Made by a program: the position numbers and the translations under genes
In this document: in pieces, positions 1-8,610 of the stretch
How the letters are laid out: every line of letters starts with the position of its first letter
Numbering within the stretch: the first letter of the stretch is position 1
Notes under the pieces: model-generated
Seen by the model: the letters and a program-made list of their open reading frames with translations, nothing else
Databases searched by the model: none
Told to the model about the DNA's origin: nothing
NCBI RefSeq assembly: GCF_001593005.1
Contig: NZ_LQZQ01000004.1
Location: forward strand, 62,001-126,000
Direction of reading: 5' to 3'
DNA length: 64,000 bases
Source of the DNA: Roseivirga ehrenbergii
GTDB lineage: Bacteria > Bacteroidota > Bacteroidia > Cytophagales > Cyclobacteriaceae

Positions 1-231
1 TTCCACCATCAACTTATTCAGAGAGTTTACCTGAATTTTAAAGATATTTCTCTCTTGTTGCTTCACTGGTTCTGGCTCTTCTTCATCCTGTTTAGGAGGA
101 AGTAACAAGGTCAAACCTTTGTTGGTGGCGATTTGAGTAGTTACCAGAAAGAATATCAATAATAGGAAAGCGATGTCGGCCATTGAGCCGGCATTTACCT
201 CCTGACTTCCTCTGTTCTTACTTCTTGCCAT
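1..231 (-). CDS. exbD: ExbD/TolR-family biopolymer transport protein (3' end beyond window)
   Basis: The translation starts MARSKNRGSQEV, followed by NAGSMADIAFLLLIFFLV. This is the single N-terminal transmembrane helix of the ExbD/TolR family with its conserved proton-pathway aspartate (about D19). A Pro/Glu-rich periplasmic linker (PPKQDEEEPEP) and the start of the periplasmic domain follow. Seventy-seven codons are visible and the reading frame runs off the left edge, so the C-terminal domain cannot be judged. The family works with ExbB to pass proton-motive force to TonB. The gene lies 7 nt after the small membrane protein gene and is co-directional with exbB, so one operon is likely. Confidence 0.88.
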   Translation of the reverse strand, partial: MARSKNRGSQEVNAGSMADIAFLLLIFFLVTTQIATNKGLTLLLPPKQDEEEPEPVKQQERNIFKIQVNSLNKLMVE

Positions 232-238
232 AATTAAA

Positions 239-601
239 TTATCTAACGACTCTTGCGATTGACGAATAAACTAAACCTACAACCGCCAATACAAGTAGTA
301 CTAAAGTTGTGGTCATTGCTCCACCTATTAATCTATAGGTAGTTAACGTAGATGCTGCATTAGGGTCAACTTTATTAGCTTCAAAAGCTCTTTGGCTAAC
401 AAGGTCTATCTCAGCAGGTGCCATTGAATATCCAATAAAGAATATCAATCCCAACACTACTATTCCAATGCCGCTCTTAATTAAACTCTTAGGATTGCCT
501 AAAGAGTTAATTAGGTTCATTACAATAGCAGCAACCGTTGCTACAGCAAGCAGAATGTAGGATGCATATAATCCTAAATCAATTAATTGGTCCTGATCCA
601 T
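239..601 (-). CDS. Small four-helix membrane protein of the exbB-exbD cluster
   Basis: This 120-residue protein has hydrophobic stretches at about residues 11-32, 42-60 and 90-117, and a short polar loop (PAEIDLVSQRAFEANKVDP) between the second and third. It has no signal-peptide cleavage motif and no catalytic motif. It lies 21 nt after exbB and 7 nt before exbD, so it is very probably co-transcribed with the TonB energising complex. I recognise it only as the kind of uncharacterised small membrane protein found at this position in Bacteroidota. A structural or regulatory role in the ExbBD complex is inference from position. Confidence 0.75.
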   Translation of the reverse strand: MDQDQLIDLGLYASYILLAVATVAAIVMNLINSLGNPKSLIKSGIGIVVLGLIFFIGYSMAPAEIDLVSQRAFEANKVDPNAASTLTTYRLIGGAMTTTLVLLVLAVVGLVYSSIARVVR

Positions 602-622
602 AATAATCTATTTACAGGTTAA

Positions 623-1420
623 TTACTTAGACAAATTGTGCTTCACTAGCAAATCAACCAAAGAGATTGACGCGTCTTCCATTGAGTTAACAATTGAATC
701 GATTTTTGAAACACAGTAGTTGTAGAACAATTGAAGGATAATCGCAACGATCAAACCAGCAACTGTTGTTAAAAGGGCTACTTTAATACCACCAGCAACC
801 AAAGAAGGAGAAATATCACCTGCTGCTTGGATCGCATCAAAAGCACCAATCATACCGATTACAGTACCCATGAAACCCAACATTGGAGCCAATGAGATAA
901 ATAGTGAAATCCAAACTAGACCTCTTTCTAACCTACCCATTTCTACAGAACCATAAGCAATAACAGATTTCTCTACCATTTCAATTCCCTCTGACATTCT
1001 CATAAGGCCTTGAGTAAAGATAGATGCTACTGGGCCTCTAGTGCTTTTAGTTACTTCTTTAGCAGCTTCAACCCCACCAGACTCAAGAGCGTCTTCTACT
1101 TTGCTCAAAAGCTTGTTTGTGTTAGTTGTTGCCATATTAAGGCTGATAATTCTCTCGATTGCGATAGCAAGACCAAGAATTAAACAGATTAATACAGGAG
1201 ACATAAAGGTAGGATCTCCTTCAATAAATTTTTGCTTGATAACCTGATCGAATGAGTCAGCAGGAGTGTCTGCAAGTTCATCTGAATAGTCAGGGCTTTC
1301 TGGTATTGTGTTTTCTACTTGCTCTGTTGTAGCTCCTTCTTGAGCATCGTCTTGAGCGTAAGCATTGAATCCAATCGACAGAACGCCTAAGATCATCAAT
1401 AGTGAGAATAACTTTTTCAT
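623..1420 (-). CDS. exbB: ExbB/TolQ/MotA-family proton channel protein
   Basis: The 265-residue protein starts with a signal-like segment (MKKLFSLLMILGVLSIGFNAYAQ) and an acidic linker (about residues 24-60). The usual three-helix ExbB core follows, with helices near residues 72-92, 167-190 and 210-235. The segment PMLGFMGTVIGMIGAFDAI is the conserved MotA/TolQ/ExbB signature. The extended N-terminus with a signal sequence is typical of Bacteroidota ExbB. With ExbD it forms the inner-membrane motor that energises TonB-dependent outer-membrane receptors. It is the first gene of the cluster, with tRNA-Ser just upstream on the same strand. Confidence 0.9.
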   Translation of the reverse strand: MKKLFSLLMILGVLSIGFNAYAQDDAQEGATTEQVENTIPESPDYSDELADTPADSFDQVIKQKFIEGDPTFMSPVLICLILGLAIAIERIISLNMATTNTNKLLSKVEDALESGGVEAAKEVTKSTRGPVASIFTQGLMRMSEGIEMVEKSVIAYGSVEMGRLERGLVWISLFISLAPMLGFMGTVIGMIGAFDAIQAAGDISPSLVAGGIKVALLTTVAGLIVAIILQLFYNYCVSKIDSIVNSMEDASISLVDLLVKHNLSK

Positions 1421-1513
1421 AGTCTAGTTTTGATTAATAAAGGTTAAAACGGTTTCTAAATTATTAATAATTATTGTTAAAAGAAATTATACTTAAGTTT
1501 TTAGTTGATCATG

Positions 1514-1600
1514 CGGAGAGAGAGGGATTCGAACCCTCGATACCCTTTCGAGTATACACGCTTTCCAAGCGTGCTCCTTCAGCCACTCGGACACCTCTCC
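1514..1600 (-). tRNA. tRNA-Ser (anticodon GGA)
   Basis: Read on the minus strand, the 87-nt segment folds as a class II tRNA. The acceptor stem GGAGAGG pairs with TCTCTCC (last pair G-T) and the discriminator is G. The anticodon stem CACGC/GCGTG encloses the loop TTGGAAA, giving anticodon GGA for UCC/UCU serine codons. A long variable arm (TATACTCGAAAGGGTATC) and the T arm GAGGG-TTCGAAT-CCCTC follow. CCA is not encoded. Confidence 0.96.
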
Positions 1601-1699
1601 TCAACTTTTATCAACAAATGCGCTTATCGCAAGGTGACAAATAAATCAATAAAATAACCTTTATGCAAATTGATTTATGTTTTTGTCAATCAATAAAAA

Positions 1700-2749
1700 T
1701 CAGTTCATTTCGCCCGAAATAGCACTGGTCAATTTTTCTCTAAGTTCATCTAATTCAGTGCTTCTACCAAATAAGTGCATCATTTTAGTTGTGGCGGCCT
1801 CTGTTGTCAAATCTCCTCCACTAATAACGCCTATTCGATTTAAAGCACTACTGGCCTCATATTTACCTTGAATAACATTCCCTCCATTACATTGTGAAAC
1901 ATTTAACACAACAACTCCCTTGTTTACAGCACTTTCCAATAAGTCTAAAAACCAAGGCTGATGCGGAACGTTACCCGAACCATAGCTCTCCATAACTATC
2001 CCTTTAATAGATGGGGTATTCAATAAGTGTCTTACCACATGCTCGTTAATGCCTGGGAACAACTTTAAAATAACAATATCGTCCTTTAATTCCGGGTAAA
2101 ATATAAGTTTAGAATCGGGTTCATAGGCCTTTAAAACGGCATAATTATAATCTATCACAATGCCAGCCTCCGCCAATGCAGGGTAGTTTTCAGATTCAAA
2201 AGCATCGAAATGACGACTTTCAACTTTTTTTGAACGGTTTCCACGCAACAATAAGTGGTTAAAAAAGATGCATACTTCTGAAACCACAGGCGCTCCATTT
2301 CTCTTATCAGCGGCAATTTCTAATGCTGTAACAAAGTTTTCCCTCCCATCTGATCTGGGGGAAGCAATAGGCAATTGAGCCCCTGTGAAAATAACTGGCT
2401 TGTTCAAACCTTGTAGCATAAAGCTCAAAGCACTAGCAGAATAAGCCATAGTATCTGTGCCATGCAACACGATAAAGCCATCGAAAGCTGTGTAATTATC
2501 TTTTATGGTTTGACCAATTTGTACCCAATGCTCGAGTTTTACATTCGAGGAATCAATTGGAGGGTCGAAGGAAATTACCGACAGGTTAATATTTAATTCC
2601 TTCAACACCGGTATTCTGGCTACTACGCGTTCAAAATCGCAAGGTACTAGCGAACCGTTTTCGTCATAGTCCATCCCCAAAGTACCACCAGTATATACTA
2701 TAAGTATAGATGCTTTTGGGTTAGGCGAAAATTCTAGGGTTGAAATCAT
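1700..2749 (-). CDS. ansA: Type I (cytoplasmic-type) L-asparaginase
   Basis: The product hydrolyses asparagine to aspartate and ammonia. The 349-residue protein has both asparaginase signatures. The first is TGGTLG near residues 20-25, carrying the nucleophilic threonine. The second is LHGTDTMAYSASALSF near residues 95-110, with the Thr-Asp pair of the second active-site triad. There is no signal peptide, and the length fits the AnsA type. The start ATG overlaps the stop of the upstream tatD gene by 4 nt, so it is the last gene of the long minus-strand run that begins near 7825. Confidence 0.92.
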   Translation of the reverse strand: MISTLEFSPNPKASILIVYTGGTLGMDYDENGSLVPCDFERVVARIPVLKELNINLSVISFDPPIDSSNVKLEHWVQIGQTIKDNYTAFDGFIVLHGTDTMAYSASALSFMLQGLNKPVIFTGAQLPIASPRSDGRENFVTALEIAADKRNGAPVVSEVCIFFNHLLLRGNRSKKVESRHFDAFESENYPALAEAGIVIDYNYAVLKAYEPDSKLIFYPELKDDIVILKLFPGINEHVVRHLLNTPSIKGIVMESYGSGNVPHQPWFLDLLESAVNKGVVVLNVSQCNGGNVIQGKYEASSALNRIGVISGGDLTTEAATTKMMHLFGRSTELDELREKLTSAISGEMN

Positions 2750-3516
2750 GACTGCACTTTAAATAATGAATTGGCATTTTTAGTGGTAATGGCTTCAATT
2801 TCTTCTACCCCAACTTGCCTTAAATCTGCAATTTTTTGAGCTACCAACTTTAAATAGGAAGGCTCATTCCTTTTTCCTCGATGAGGAACAGGTGCCAAAT
2901 AAGGGCTGTCGGTTTCTAAAACCACATGATCCATATTTAATTGAGGAATTACCTCATCCATACCACTGTTTTTGAAGGTAACCACTCCACCTAAACCAAT
3001 ATGAAAGCCAAGTTTGTGAATACGTTCTGCTTGCGCTACAGAACCATTAAAGCAATGAAAAACACCTGTAAGGTTATCTTCTTTAAGTTCTTCCACCAAG
3101 TCGATGGTCATATCTAATGATTCTCGACAATGGATTATAATCGGTTTTTGATATTGTTTTGCCCAAGCTACTTGAACTTTAAAGGCCTCCACTTGTTGAT
3201 TGATAAAGGTTTTATCCCAGTATAGATCTGTACCCATTTCACCGATGGCTACAAACTCGCGCTTTCCAAGCCACTCTTCAACAATATAAAGTTCTTTCTG
3301 AAAATCGCCCTTTACAGAACACGGGTGAAGCCCCATTGTAGCCACACACAAACCTGGATATTTTTCTTCCAACTCCATCATTCCATCAATTGATGTATGA
3401 TCAATATTTGGCATGTAGATTTTAGAAACCCCCTCTTCTCTTCCTCTTTCTAATACCTCATCTATGTCCTTTTCAAACTGCTCGGCATAAATATGGGCAT
3501 GAGTTTCAATCATCAT
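2746..3516 (-). CDS. tatD: TatD-family metal-dependent hydrolase/DNase
   Basis: The 256-residue TIM-barrel protein has the metal ligands of the TatD family: ETHAHIYAEQF at the N-terminus (H6 and H8 region), IGEMGTD with the bridging glutamate near residue 97, IIIHCRES, FHCFNGS and LETDSPYLAP near the C-terminus. Family members act as 3'-5' exonucleases or related phosphoesterases. The start is one of two adjacent ATG codons, overlapping the end of the glycosyltransferase gene. Its stop overlaps ansA. Co-transcription with these genes is clear from spacing, although a functional link is not. Confidence 0.9.
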   Translation of the reverse strand: MMIETHAHIYAEQFEKDIDEVLERGREEGVSKIYMPNIDHTSIDGMMELEEKYPGLCVATMGLHPCSVKGDFQKELYIVEEWLGKREFVAIGEMGTDLYWDKTFINQQVEAFKVQVAWAKQYQKPIIIHCRESLDMTIDLVEELKEDNLTGVFHCFNGSVAQAERIHKLGFHIGLGGVVTFKNSGMDEVIPQLNMDHVVLETDSPYLAPVPHRGKRNEPSYLKLVAQKIADLRQVGVEEIEAITTKNANSLFKVQS

Positions 3517-4625
3517 TTAAACTTTCTTTTCTTCCAGCTGACTCTAGGGTTCAGCATTAAAACAACAAGGGCAAATGTATCTAAAAGAGCAATAATAAAT
3601 GGCTTGAAGATACTAAACTTAACACCAACTTGATCTAGCGTACTCTTAACTTGATACTGTTTAATGTTTTCGATCAGTAGTTTTAATATTATTAAGGAAA
3701 TCAATACAACGAGCGCTGTTGAGTTTGTGAGAAGTAACAACACCACCAGCATTTCAATCAGCAGCAGGCGATAAAGGATGAACCCGATACCAGAAAGCGT
3801 TCTGTAACTTAGAACCCCCTTGAGCCAGCGTTTTCTCTGATCAACATAGTCTAAAATCCTTTTTATAGAAAAAGTAATGCCTGCTCCTTTATCAATAAGT
3901 TGTGCTGTTTTCAAGCCAACTTTTCTAGCGGACAATAACAATTTCAGATCCTCTACTTTAGTTTTGCCAAGGGTTTCGAAACCACCAATTGTTTGATATG
4001 CCTTTTTCGAAATCAGCATATTATTACCCAAGGCAGTAAGTGTATTTCCGTAATCCGAAAAAACCTTTAGGCTATGAATACTATTTTGCCAATCCATTTT
4101 CTGAATGGATGAAAAATAACCTTCGGCTTTCACTTCGGTATAACCACTCACTACATCAAAGCCTTGAACTGCTTGAGCGATCATCGTTTTTAGCCAATGC
4201 TGGGTAACTGTGACATCTGCGTCTAAAATAACTAAATAGTCACCTTCCGCCTTGACCGCCAATTGCACCAAAACATTGGATTTAGCAATGAGGCCATTTA
4301 TATTAGGATGAATAGGAATGGATTTGATATGAGGGTATTTATTGATCCAAATGTCTATTATGCTCTGGGTACCGTCTGTTGACAGATCGTTTCCCACCAA
4401 TACCTGAAGCCTTTCGAGTGGATAATCAATATTTGCGATAGCGTTAAGGCATACCTCCAAATTCTCTTCTTCATTTCTGGCAGCAATGAGAATGGATACT
4501 TTAGGCCAGGTTTGAATGGAATTAATTTCAACAGTTTTAATGAAAAAACGCTTAAATCTCCAGATTAAGACCAGTTCTGAAAGTAAGATAAGCGCAAACG
4601 CAACAAGCAAAACTTCACCAATCAT
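3513..4625 (-). CDS. Membrane family-2 glycosyltransferase with QxxRW motif
   Basis: The 370-residue protein has an N-terminal transmembrane helix (about 4-22), a GT-A domain (about 40-245) and C-terminal helices (about 275-350). The catalytic motifs are visible: AARNEEENL, ND near 79-80, DAD at 135-137, ED near 225-226 and QRKRW at 263-267, matching the QxxRW motif seen in processive membrane synthases such as those for chitin, hyaluronan and PNAG. It overlaps the deacetylase gene by 4 nt. The two together suggest a polymer of N-acetylated sugars or a modified lipid-linked sugar. The actual product is unknown. Confidence 0.85.
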   Translation of the reverse strand: MIGEVLLVAFALILLSELVLIWRFKRFFIKTVEINSIQTWPKVSILIAARNEEENLEVCLNAIANIDYPLERLQVLVGNDLSTDGTQSIIDIWINKYPHIKSIPIHPNINGLIAKSNVLVQLAVKAEGDYLVILDADVTVTQHWLKTMIAQAVQGFDVVSGYTEVKAEGYFSSIQKMDWQNSIHSLKVFSDYGNTLTALGNNMLISKKAYQTIGGFETLGKTKVEDLKLLLSARKVGLKTAQLIDKGAGITFSIKRILDYVDQRKRWLKGVLSYRTLSGIGFILYRLLLIEMLVVLLLLTNSTALVVLISLIILKLLIENIKQYQVKSTLDQVGVKFSIFKPFIIALLDTFALVVLMLNPRVSWKKRKFK

Positions 4626-5242
4626 AACGGTTTAAAAGTAAAACCTTTCGATTGAAAATGCTCTAAATAGCGAGGTAATGCATATTGAAGGTTATCAAAA
4701 GCCTTCAGGCTGTCATGGAATACAATAATACTTCCTGATTTAGAATACTGAATACTCTTTTTCAATACCGTTTCAGCCGATAGTTTTTGTGAGAAATCAC
4801 CTGAGAGCACATCCCACATAATGATTTTTCGAGAAGACAATTGTTTGATTTGCTTAGAGGTGATCTTACCATAAGGAGGCCTAAACAACCTTCCTCCTTC
4901 GCCATACTTTTGAAGTTTTTCTTCACACTTCAAGAAATCTTTAAGGTATTCAGTAGCGTCTGTTCCCCACCCTTTTACGTGATGATAAGTGTGATTACCA
5001 ACCGAATGCCCTTTGCTGAGCACTTCCTTAAAAATGTCGGGATGCTTGTTTATATTTTCTCCAACACAAAAAAAAGTAGCCTTTGCATCAAACTCACTCA
5101 ACATTTTCAATACCCAAGGTGTAACTTCTGGAATTGGGCCGTCATCGAAGGTTAAATAAATGACTTTTTCATTACTTGATTGTTTCCAAACTAAGCTAGG
5201 GTAAAGCCATCGGGCAAATATGGGTGTTTTATGGAGCAACAT
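4622..5242 (-). CDS. NodB-type polysaccharide deacetylase
   Basis: The 206-residue protein is almost only a NodB domain (carbohydrate esterase family 4). All five motifs are visible: TFDDGP (about 31-36), HTYHH, which supplies the metal-binding histidines, RPPYG, MWDVLSGDF and IIVFHDS. The family removes N- or O-acetyl groups from chitin, peptidoglycan or PNAG-type chains. There is no obvious signal peptide, so either the weakly hydrophobic N-terminus acts as one or the enzyme is cytoplasmic. It overlaps the phosphatase gene upstream by 14 nt and the glycosyltransferase gene downstream by 4 nt, indicating tight co-expression. Confidence 0.87.
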   Translation of the reverse strand: MLLHKTPIFARWLYPSLVWKQSSNEKVIYLTFDDGPIPEVTPWVLKMLSEFDAKATFFCVGENINKHPDIFKEVLSKGHSVGNHTYHHVKGWGTDATEYLKDFLKCEEKLQKYGEGGRLFRPPYGKITSKQIKQLSSRKIIMWDVLSGDFSQKLSAETVLKKSIQYSKSGSIIVFHDSLKAFDNLQYALPRYLEHFQSKGFTFKPL

Positions 5243-6449
5243 TATTTACCCTACAAGATAAGAAAGTAAGGTCATCGGCAAAGGCATTTTCCTTTTTGAA
5301 TCCCTCTAACTCTGTCATTAAATCATTGTGGGTAGTTTGAAGGTCTTTATTTTTATGATCCACCAAGAATTTCCTTAGTCTTTCTTCGCCAAACTCTTCT
5401 CCCGCACTATTAAAAGTTTCGGTAAGGCCATCTGTAAACATGAAAAGTGAGAATTCTTCTACATTTTCGATTTCACCTTTATCCAAAAATGGAAGTGGAT
5501 CAAATGCTCCTAACACTGTGCTTCCTTCACTCAAAATCACTACCTCGTCTTTTGTAATCAAAACCGGGTGATTATGGCCACAGTTAAAATAGCGAAGGTT
5601 CTTTTTATCAAAGTCGTACACGGCTAAAAAGAAGGTTATAAAGTTTTCACCCTTAGCGTTGTGCCATGTCTGATGATTCAATTCATGTATTACCTGCTCT
5701 GGATTTTCAGCATTACGGCTTAAAGTTCTTAATACTGCCTGAAAATTAGACATTAATATAGCCGCAGGCATTCCCTTTCCCGATACATCGGCAATACAAA
5801 CTAGAAATTGATTTTCGTTGGGAATAGGAATATAATCGTAATAATCTCCACCCACAGTTTTACAAGGCTGGTAGAAGGCCTTGATTTCTAATTTTTCAGA
5901 ATTGGGCAAAACATCAGGAAAAAGATAGTTCTGAACATTTCTAGCAATTTCCATTTCGCGCTGAATGGCCTGTTGCTCAAGTTGTTTTCTGGCCAATCGC
6001 TTATTTTCAATCGCCACGAGAATGACATTACTCAAGGCTTGTATAAAAGTAGTATCGGCTCCTTTTTCTTCTTCTGAAGTTTTAATAAATACAAAAGCGA
6101 GCAGTTTCTCTTTATGAGTAACAGGAATTATGATATCAAATTCACTAAAACATGAAATCGAGAGTTTTGCGTCAGCCACTGCTACAATCTTCTTCAGATC
6201 AAAACATCCCGTATCGAGTGGTATTTTAGCGAAATCCTTTTTTGTGCCGAACTGCACCTTACAATCCCAGTCTAGGTCCTTTACATACAATACCATTTTA
6301 GATAATTGCAGATTGGCCCTAAGGGTAAATTCATAAATTTTATAGAGGTCATCTTCCGGAAGGTTATCGTTCACTGCTTGGGTAATTTCCAAGAGTGCGC
6401 TTACCTCCATTTCCTTTCTATAAAACTTACGTTGAAGTGTATCTTGCAT
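5229..6449 (-). CDS. GAF-SpoIIE/PP2C serine phosphatase
   Basis: The 406-residue soluble protein has an N-terminal GAF-like sensor region (about 15-155), a helical linker (about 155-175) and a SpoIIE/RsbU-type PP2C domain (about 185-400). Phosphatase metal motifs are present: GGDYYDY (200-206), DVSGKGMP (221-228), FNCGHNHP (288-295), FTDGLTE (338-344) and ADDLT (391-395). Such proteins dephosphorylate anti-sigma-factor antagonists or other phosphoserine targets in response to a signal. No anti-sigma factor or STAS partner is encoded nearby. Its place inside a glycosyltransferase/deacetylase run suggests that its target may control that pathway, which is inference. Confidence 0.87.
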   Translation of the reverse strand: MQDTLQRKFYRKEMEVSALLEITQAVNDNLPEDDLYKIYEFTLRANLQLSKMVLYVKDLDWDCKVQFGTKKDFAKIPLDTGCFDLKKIVAVADAKLSISCFSEFDIIIPVTHKEKLLAFVFIKTSEEEKGADTTFIQALSNVILVAIENKRLARKQLEQQAIQREMEIARNVQNYLFPDVLPNSEKLEIKAFYQPCKTVGGDYYDYIPIPNENQFLVCIADVSGKGMPAAILMSNFQAVLRTLSRNAENPEQVIHELNHQTWHNAKGENFITFFLAVYDFDKKNLRYFNCGHNHPVLITKDEVVILSEGSTVLGAFDPLPFLDKGEIENVEEFSLFMFTDGLTETFNSAGEEFGEERLRKFLVDHKNKDLQTTHNDLMTELEGFKKENAFADDLTFLSCRVNNVAP

Positions 6450-6454
6450 AGTGC

Positions 6455-6709
6455 TTAACGACCGTTGTGAACTAATAAGCCTTCTTTGGTAGCCAAATAA
6501 AAATATGAAGTGAGATCATTCCCCAACTCACTCAATGCAATTGGCATTTCTGCTTGGCGGTCACCATAGCATTTCACCCAACCCTTGCTCAACAGCCCTG
6601 AGAGTACTTCTTTAAGTTCGCTTTCTGCCAACTGCGTTTCTTCCAAAACAGCATTGAAAGGCTGAACGAAGTAAAGCTCATCCAAAACATCAAACTCATT
6701 GTCGGTCAT
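6455..6709 (-). CDS. Small protein of unknown function, possible winged-helix fold
   Basis: This 84-residue acidic protein (starts MTDNEFDVLDELYF) is soluble with no signal peptide. The segment from about residue 20 to 60 (LEETQLAESELKEVLSGLLSKGWVKCY) looks like a helix-turn-helix followed by a wing, as in small winged-helix proteins, but this is only a pattern impression. It sits 5 nt before the phosphatase gene and 9 nt after the glycosyltransferase gene, so it is part of the same transcript. It may be a small partner or regulator of the phosphatase. Confidence 0.65.
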   Translation of the reverse strand: MTDNEFDVLDELYFVQPFNAVLEETQLAESELKEVLSGLLSKGWVKCYGDRQAEMPIALSELGNDLTSYFYLATKEGLLVHNGR

Positions 6710-6718
6710 ATTATTGTA

Positions 6719-7825
6719 CTAGATTTTGAAACTTCTTTCCTTCCATTGAAAACGCCCAAAGTTAGATGCCAAACCAACATAAAGCACGTAAAAAGGATAA
6801 AAGGTTTGTAACAGAAGGAAGTGGGAAAGCGAATAGGCTTGTTTTAAATCTCGGAAGTAGTTTCTAATTAACAATAACTCCAGAATCATCTTTATTGACC
6901 AAAGTGCAACCACAGCTATTAATGACATTTCCCCAAAAAGAAATAAGAACACCAATCCTAGAGAAGCCATTTGCACTAAATAAACAAACAAGGCCGATAT
7001 TATTGTAGACCATCGCATGCCGACTTTCCATTTGCTTGCCCATCGCTTTCGCTGCTGCAAAAAATCAGACCATTTGGTATGTGCTAAAGTATGTACCACA
7101 GCTTCGGTGTCCTTTGCAAAGACTACACCCTTAGGATACTTCTTCGCAATTTTCATCATCAGCAATTCGTCATCTCCTGAAGGTGTTTGTTCTATTCCTG
7201 AAAAGCCCTCCACTTCGTTAAACACCGATTTCCTATAGGCTAAATTCGCCCCGTTGGCCATGGTGGGTTTACCTAAACCAATCAACGCTGCGGAAGAAGC
7301 CAGCACTGCACCAAATTCAATCCGTTGTAATTTTTGAAAGAAACCGCCTCCTTCTAAAACCACAGGTCCGGTGACCATTTGTGTTTGGGAGTTGTTAAAA
7401 CCAGAAGTCATAGCTAATAGCCAGTTTCTATCAAACCAGCAATCTGCATCTGTAGTCACTATAATCTCACCAGTAGCCTGAGCAGTACCCGCAGCTATAG
7501 CGGCTTTCTTTCCTTGGGTTCCTTCTAATGAAATAATACTGAAAGAGAATGGGATATCTTTCTCAACCAGCCGTCTTAACACATTCAGGGAATCATCGGT
7601 AGAGTGGTCGTTTACGAAAAGTACTTCAAACCATGGGTATGTTTGAACCTTCAGTGCCTCCACTAATCGCTTCAGATTTGCTTCTTCATTTCTGAAAGGA
7701 ATAATCACAGACACTTTCCCTTTATACTTTTCAGCACTGGTAAAGGGCATCTGTTGCCAAGCAACAATGGAAAAAAACAGAAGTAGCAAGTAACTAAAAA
7801 CAATACCTGCGACAAATAGAACCAT
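6719..7825 (-). CDS. Membrane family-2 glycosyltransferase with QxxRW motif (second copy)
   Basis: The 368-residue protein has the same build as the enzyme at 3513-4625: an N-terminal helix (about 3-22), a GT-A domain with FRNEEANL (44-51), ND near 72-73, DAD at 126-128, a GDDE acidic motif at 217-220 and QRKRW at 258-262, then C-terminal membrane helices. The two are clearly distant paralogues. It is the first gene of the minus-strand run ending at ansA, and is divergent from ruvC with about 80 bp between them. Substrate and product are not known. Confidence 0.85.
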   Translation of the reverse strand: MVLFVAGIVFSYLLLLFFSIVAWQQMPFTSAEKYKGKVSVIIPFRNEEANLKRLVEALKVQTYPWFEVLFVNDHSTDDSLNVLRRLVEKDIPFSFSIISLEGTQGKKAAIAAGTAQATGEIIVTTDADCWFDRNWLLAMTSGFNNSQTQMVTGPVVLEGGGFFQKLQRIEFGAVLASSAALIGLGKPTMANGANLAYRKSVFNEVEGFSGIEQTPSGDDELLMMKIAKKYPKGVVFAKDTEAVVHTLAHTKWSDFLQQRKRWASKWKVGMRWSTIISALFVYLVQMASLGLVFLFLFGEMSLIAVVALWSIKMILELLLIRNYFRDLKQAYSLSHFLLLQTFYPFYVLYVGLASNFGRFQWKERSFKI

Positions 7826-7905
7826 ATGCGAATTACGCGGAAAGCATTTGGATTTAAAACCTTGTTTTGAATTACAGAAATAGAAGGTTTATTTATCTTG
7901 CGCCT

Positions 7906-8469
7906 ATGCCATTAGCCAAAGCTCCTATTAAAGAGAAAATCATTCTCGGTATCGACCCTGGTACCAGTATTATGGGCTATGGACTAATCTTGGTTTCTGG
8001 CAAAAAAATCACGCTCCTTCAGTTTGGCGTTATTCACCTTAGCAAATACACTGGGCACGAACTAAAACTGAAGAAGATCTTTGAAAGGGTTACTTCTGTT
8101 ATTGAAGAATTTCAACCCGATGAAATGGCGCTGGAAGCTCCCTTCTTTGGAAAGAACGTTCAATCCATGCTCAAACTAGGAAGAGCGCAAGGCGTAGCCA
8201 TGTCCGCTGCTTTGGCCAGAGAAATCCCAATTACTGAATATGCTCCTAAAAAAGTGAAGCAATCTGTAACTGGCAATGGTAATGCCTCCAAAGAGCAAGT
8301 TGCAGCTATGCTGAAAACATTATTAAAAATTGAAACCCTCCCTAAGCTGTTCGATGCAACAGATGCTTTAGCAGTAGCGCTTTGCCATCATTTTCAAGGC
8401 GGAAGTCAACAAAGCGGCAACAAAAGCTGGAAGTCATTTATCTCTGACAATCCCGGCCGAGTTAAATAA
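7906..8469 (+). CDS. ruvC: Holliday junction resolvase RuvC
   Basis: The endonuclease cuts Holliday junctions with RuvAB. The 187-residue product has the RuvC fold signatures: [14 protein letters not shown] at the N-terminus with the first catalytic aspartate, [12 protein letters not shown] with the catalytic glutamate, and [13 protein letters not shown] with the C-terminal aspartates. I chose the ATG at 7906. An in-frame TTG at 7867 would add 13 residues that do not resemble the family start. A lysine/serine-rich tail follows the conserved core. The gene stands alone, divergent from the glycosyltransferase run. Confidence 0.93.
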   Translation: MPLAKAPIKEKIILGIDPGTSIMGYGLILVSGKKITLLQFGVIHLSKYTGHELKLKKIFERVTSVIEEFQPDEMALEAPFFGKNVQSMLKLGRAQGVAMSAALAREIPITEYAPKKVKQSVTGNGNASKEQVAAMLKTLLKIETLPKLFDATDALAVALCHHFQGGSQQSGNKSWKSFISDNPGRVK

Positions 8470-8610
8470 GGATAACCAATTTCTTTATTATTTTATATCA
8501 TCATTCAATTATAATACATATAATTACCTAATCAGCATACATCCTAAAACAGTCCTTTATGTATAATTCGCTCGGGATTTTTGGGCATTTACTGAAAGGA
8601 TAAACCTTAT

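Noticed and set aside
1041..1247. Open frame antisense to exbB
   Set aside because: Exactly opposite to a clear exbB coding frame, with no start signal or family resemblance.
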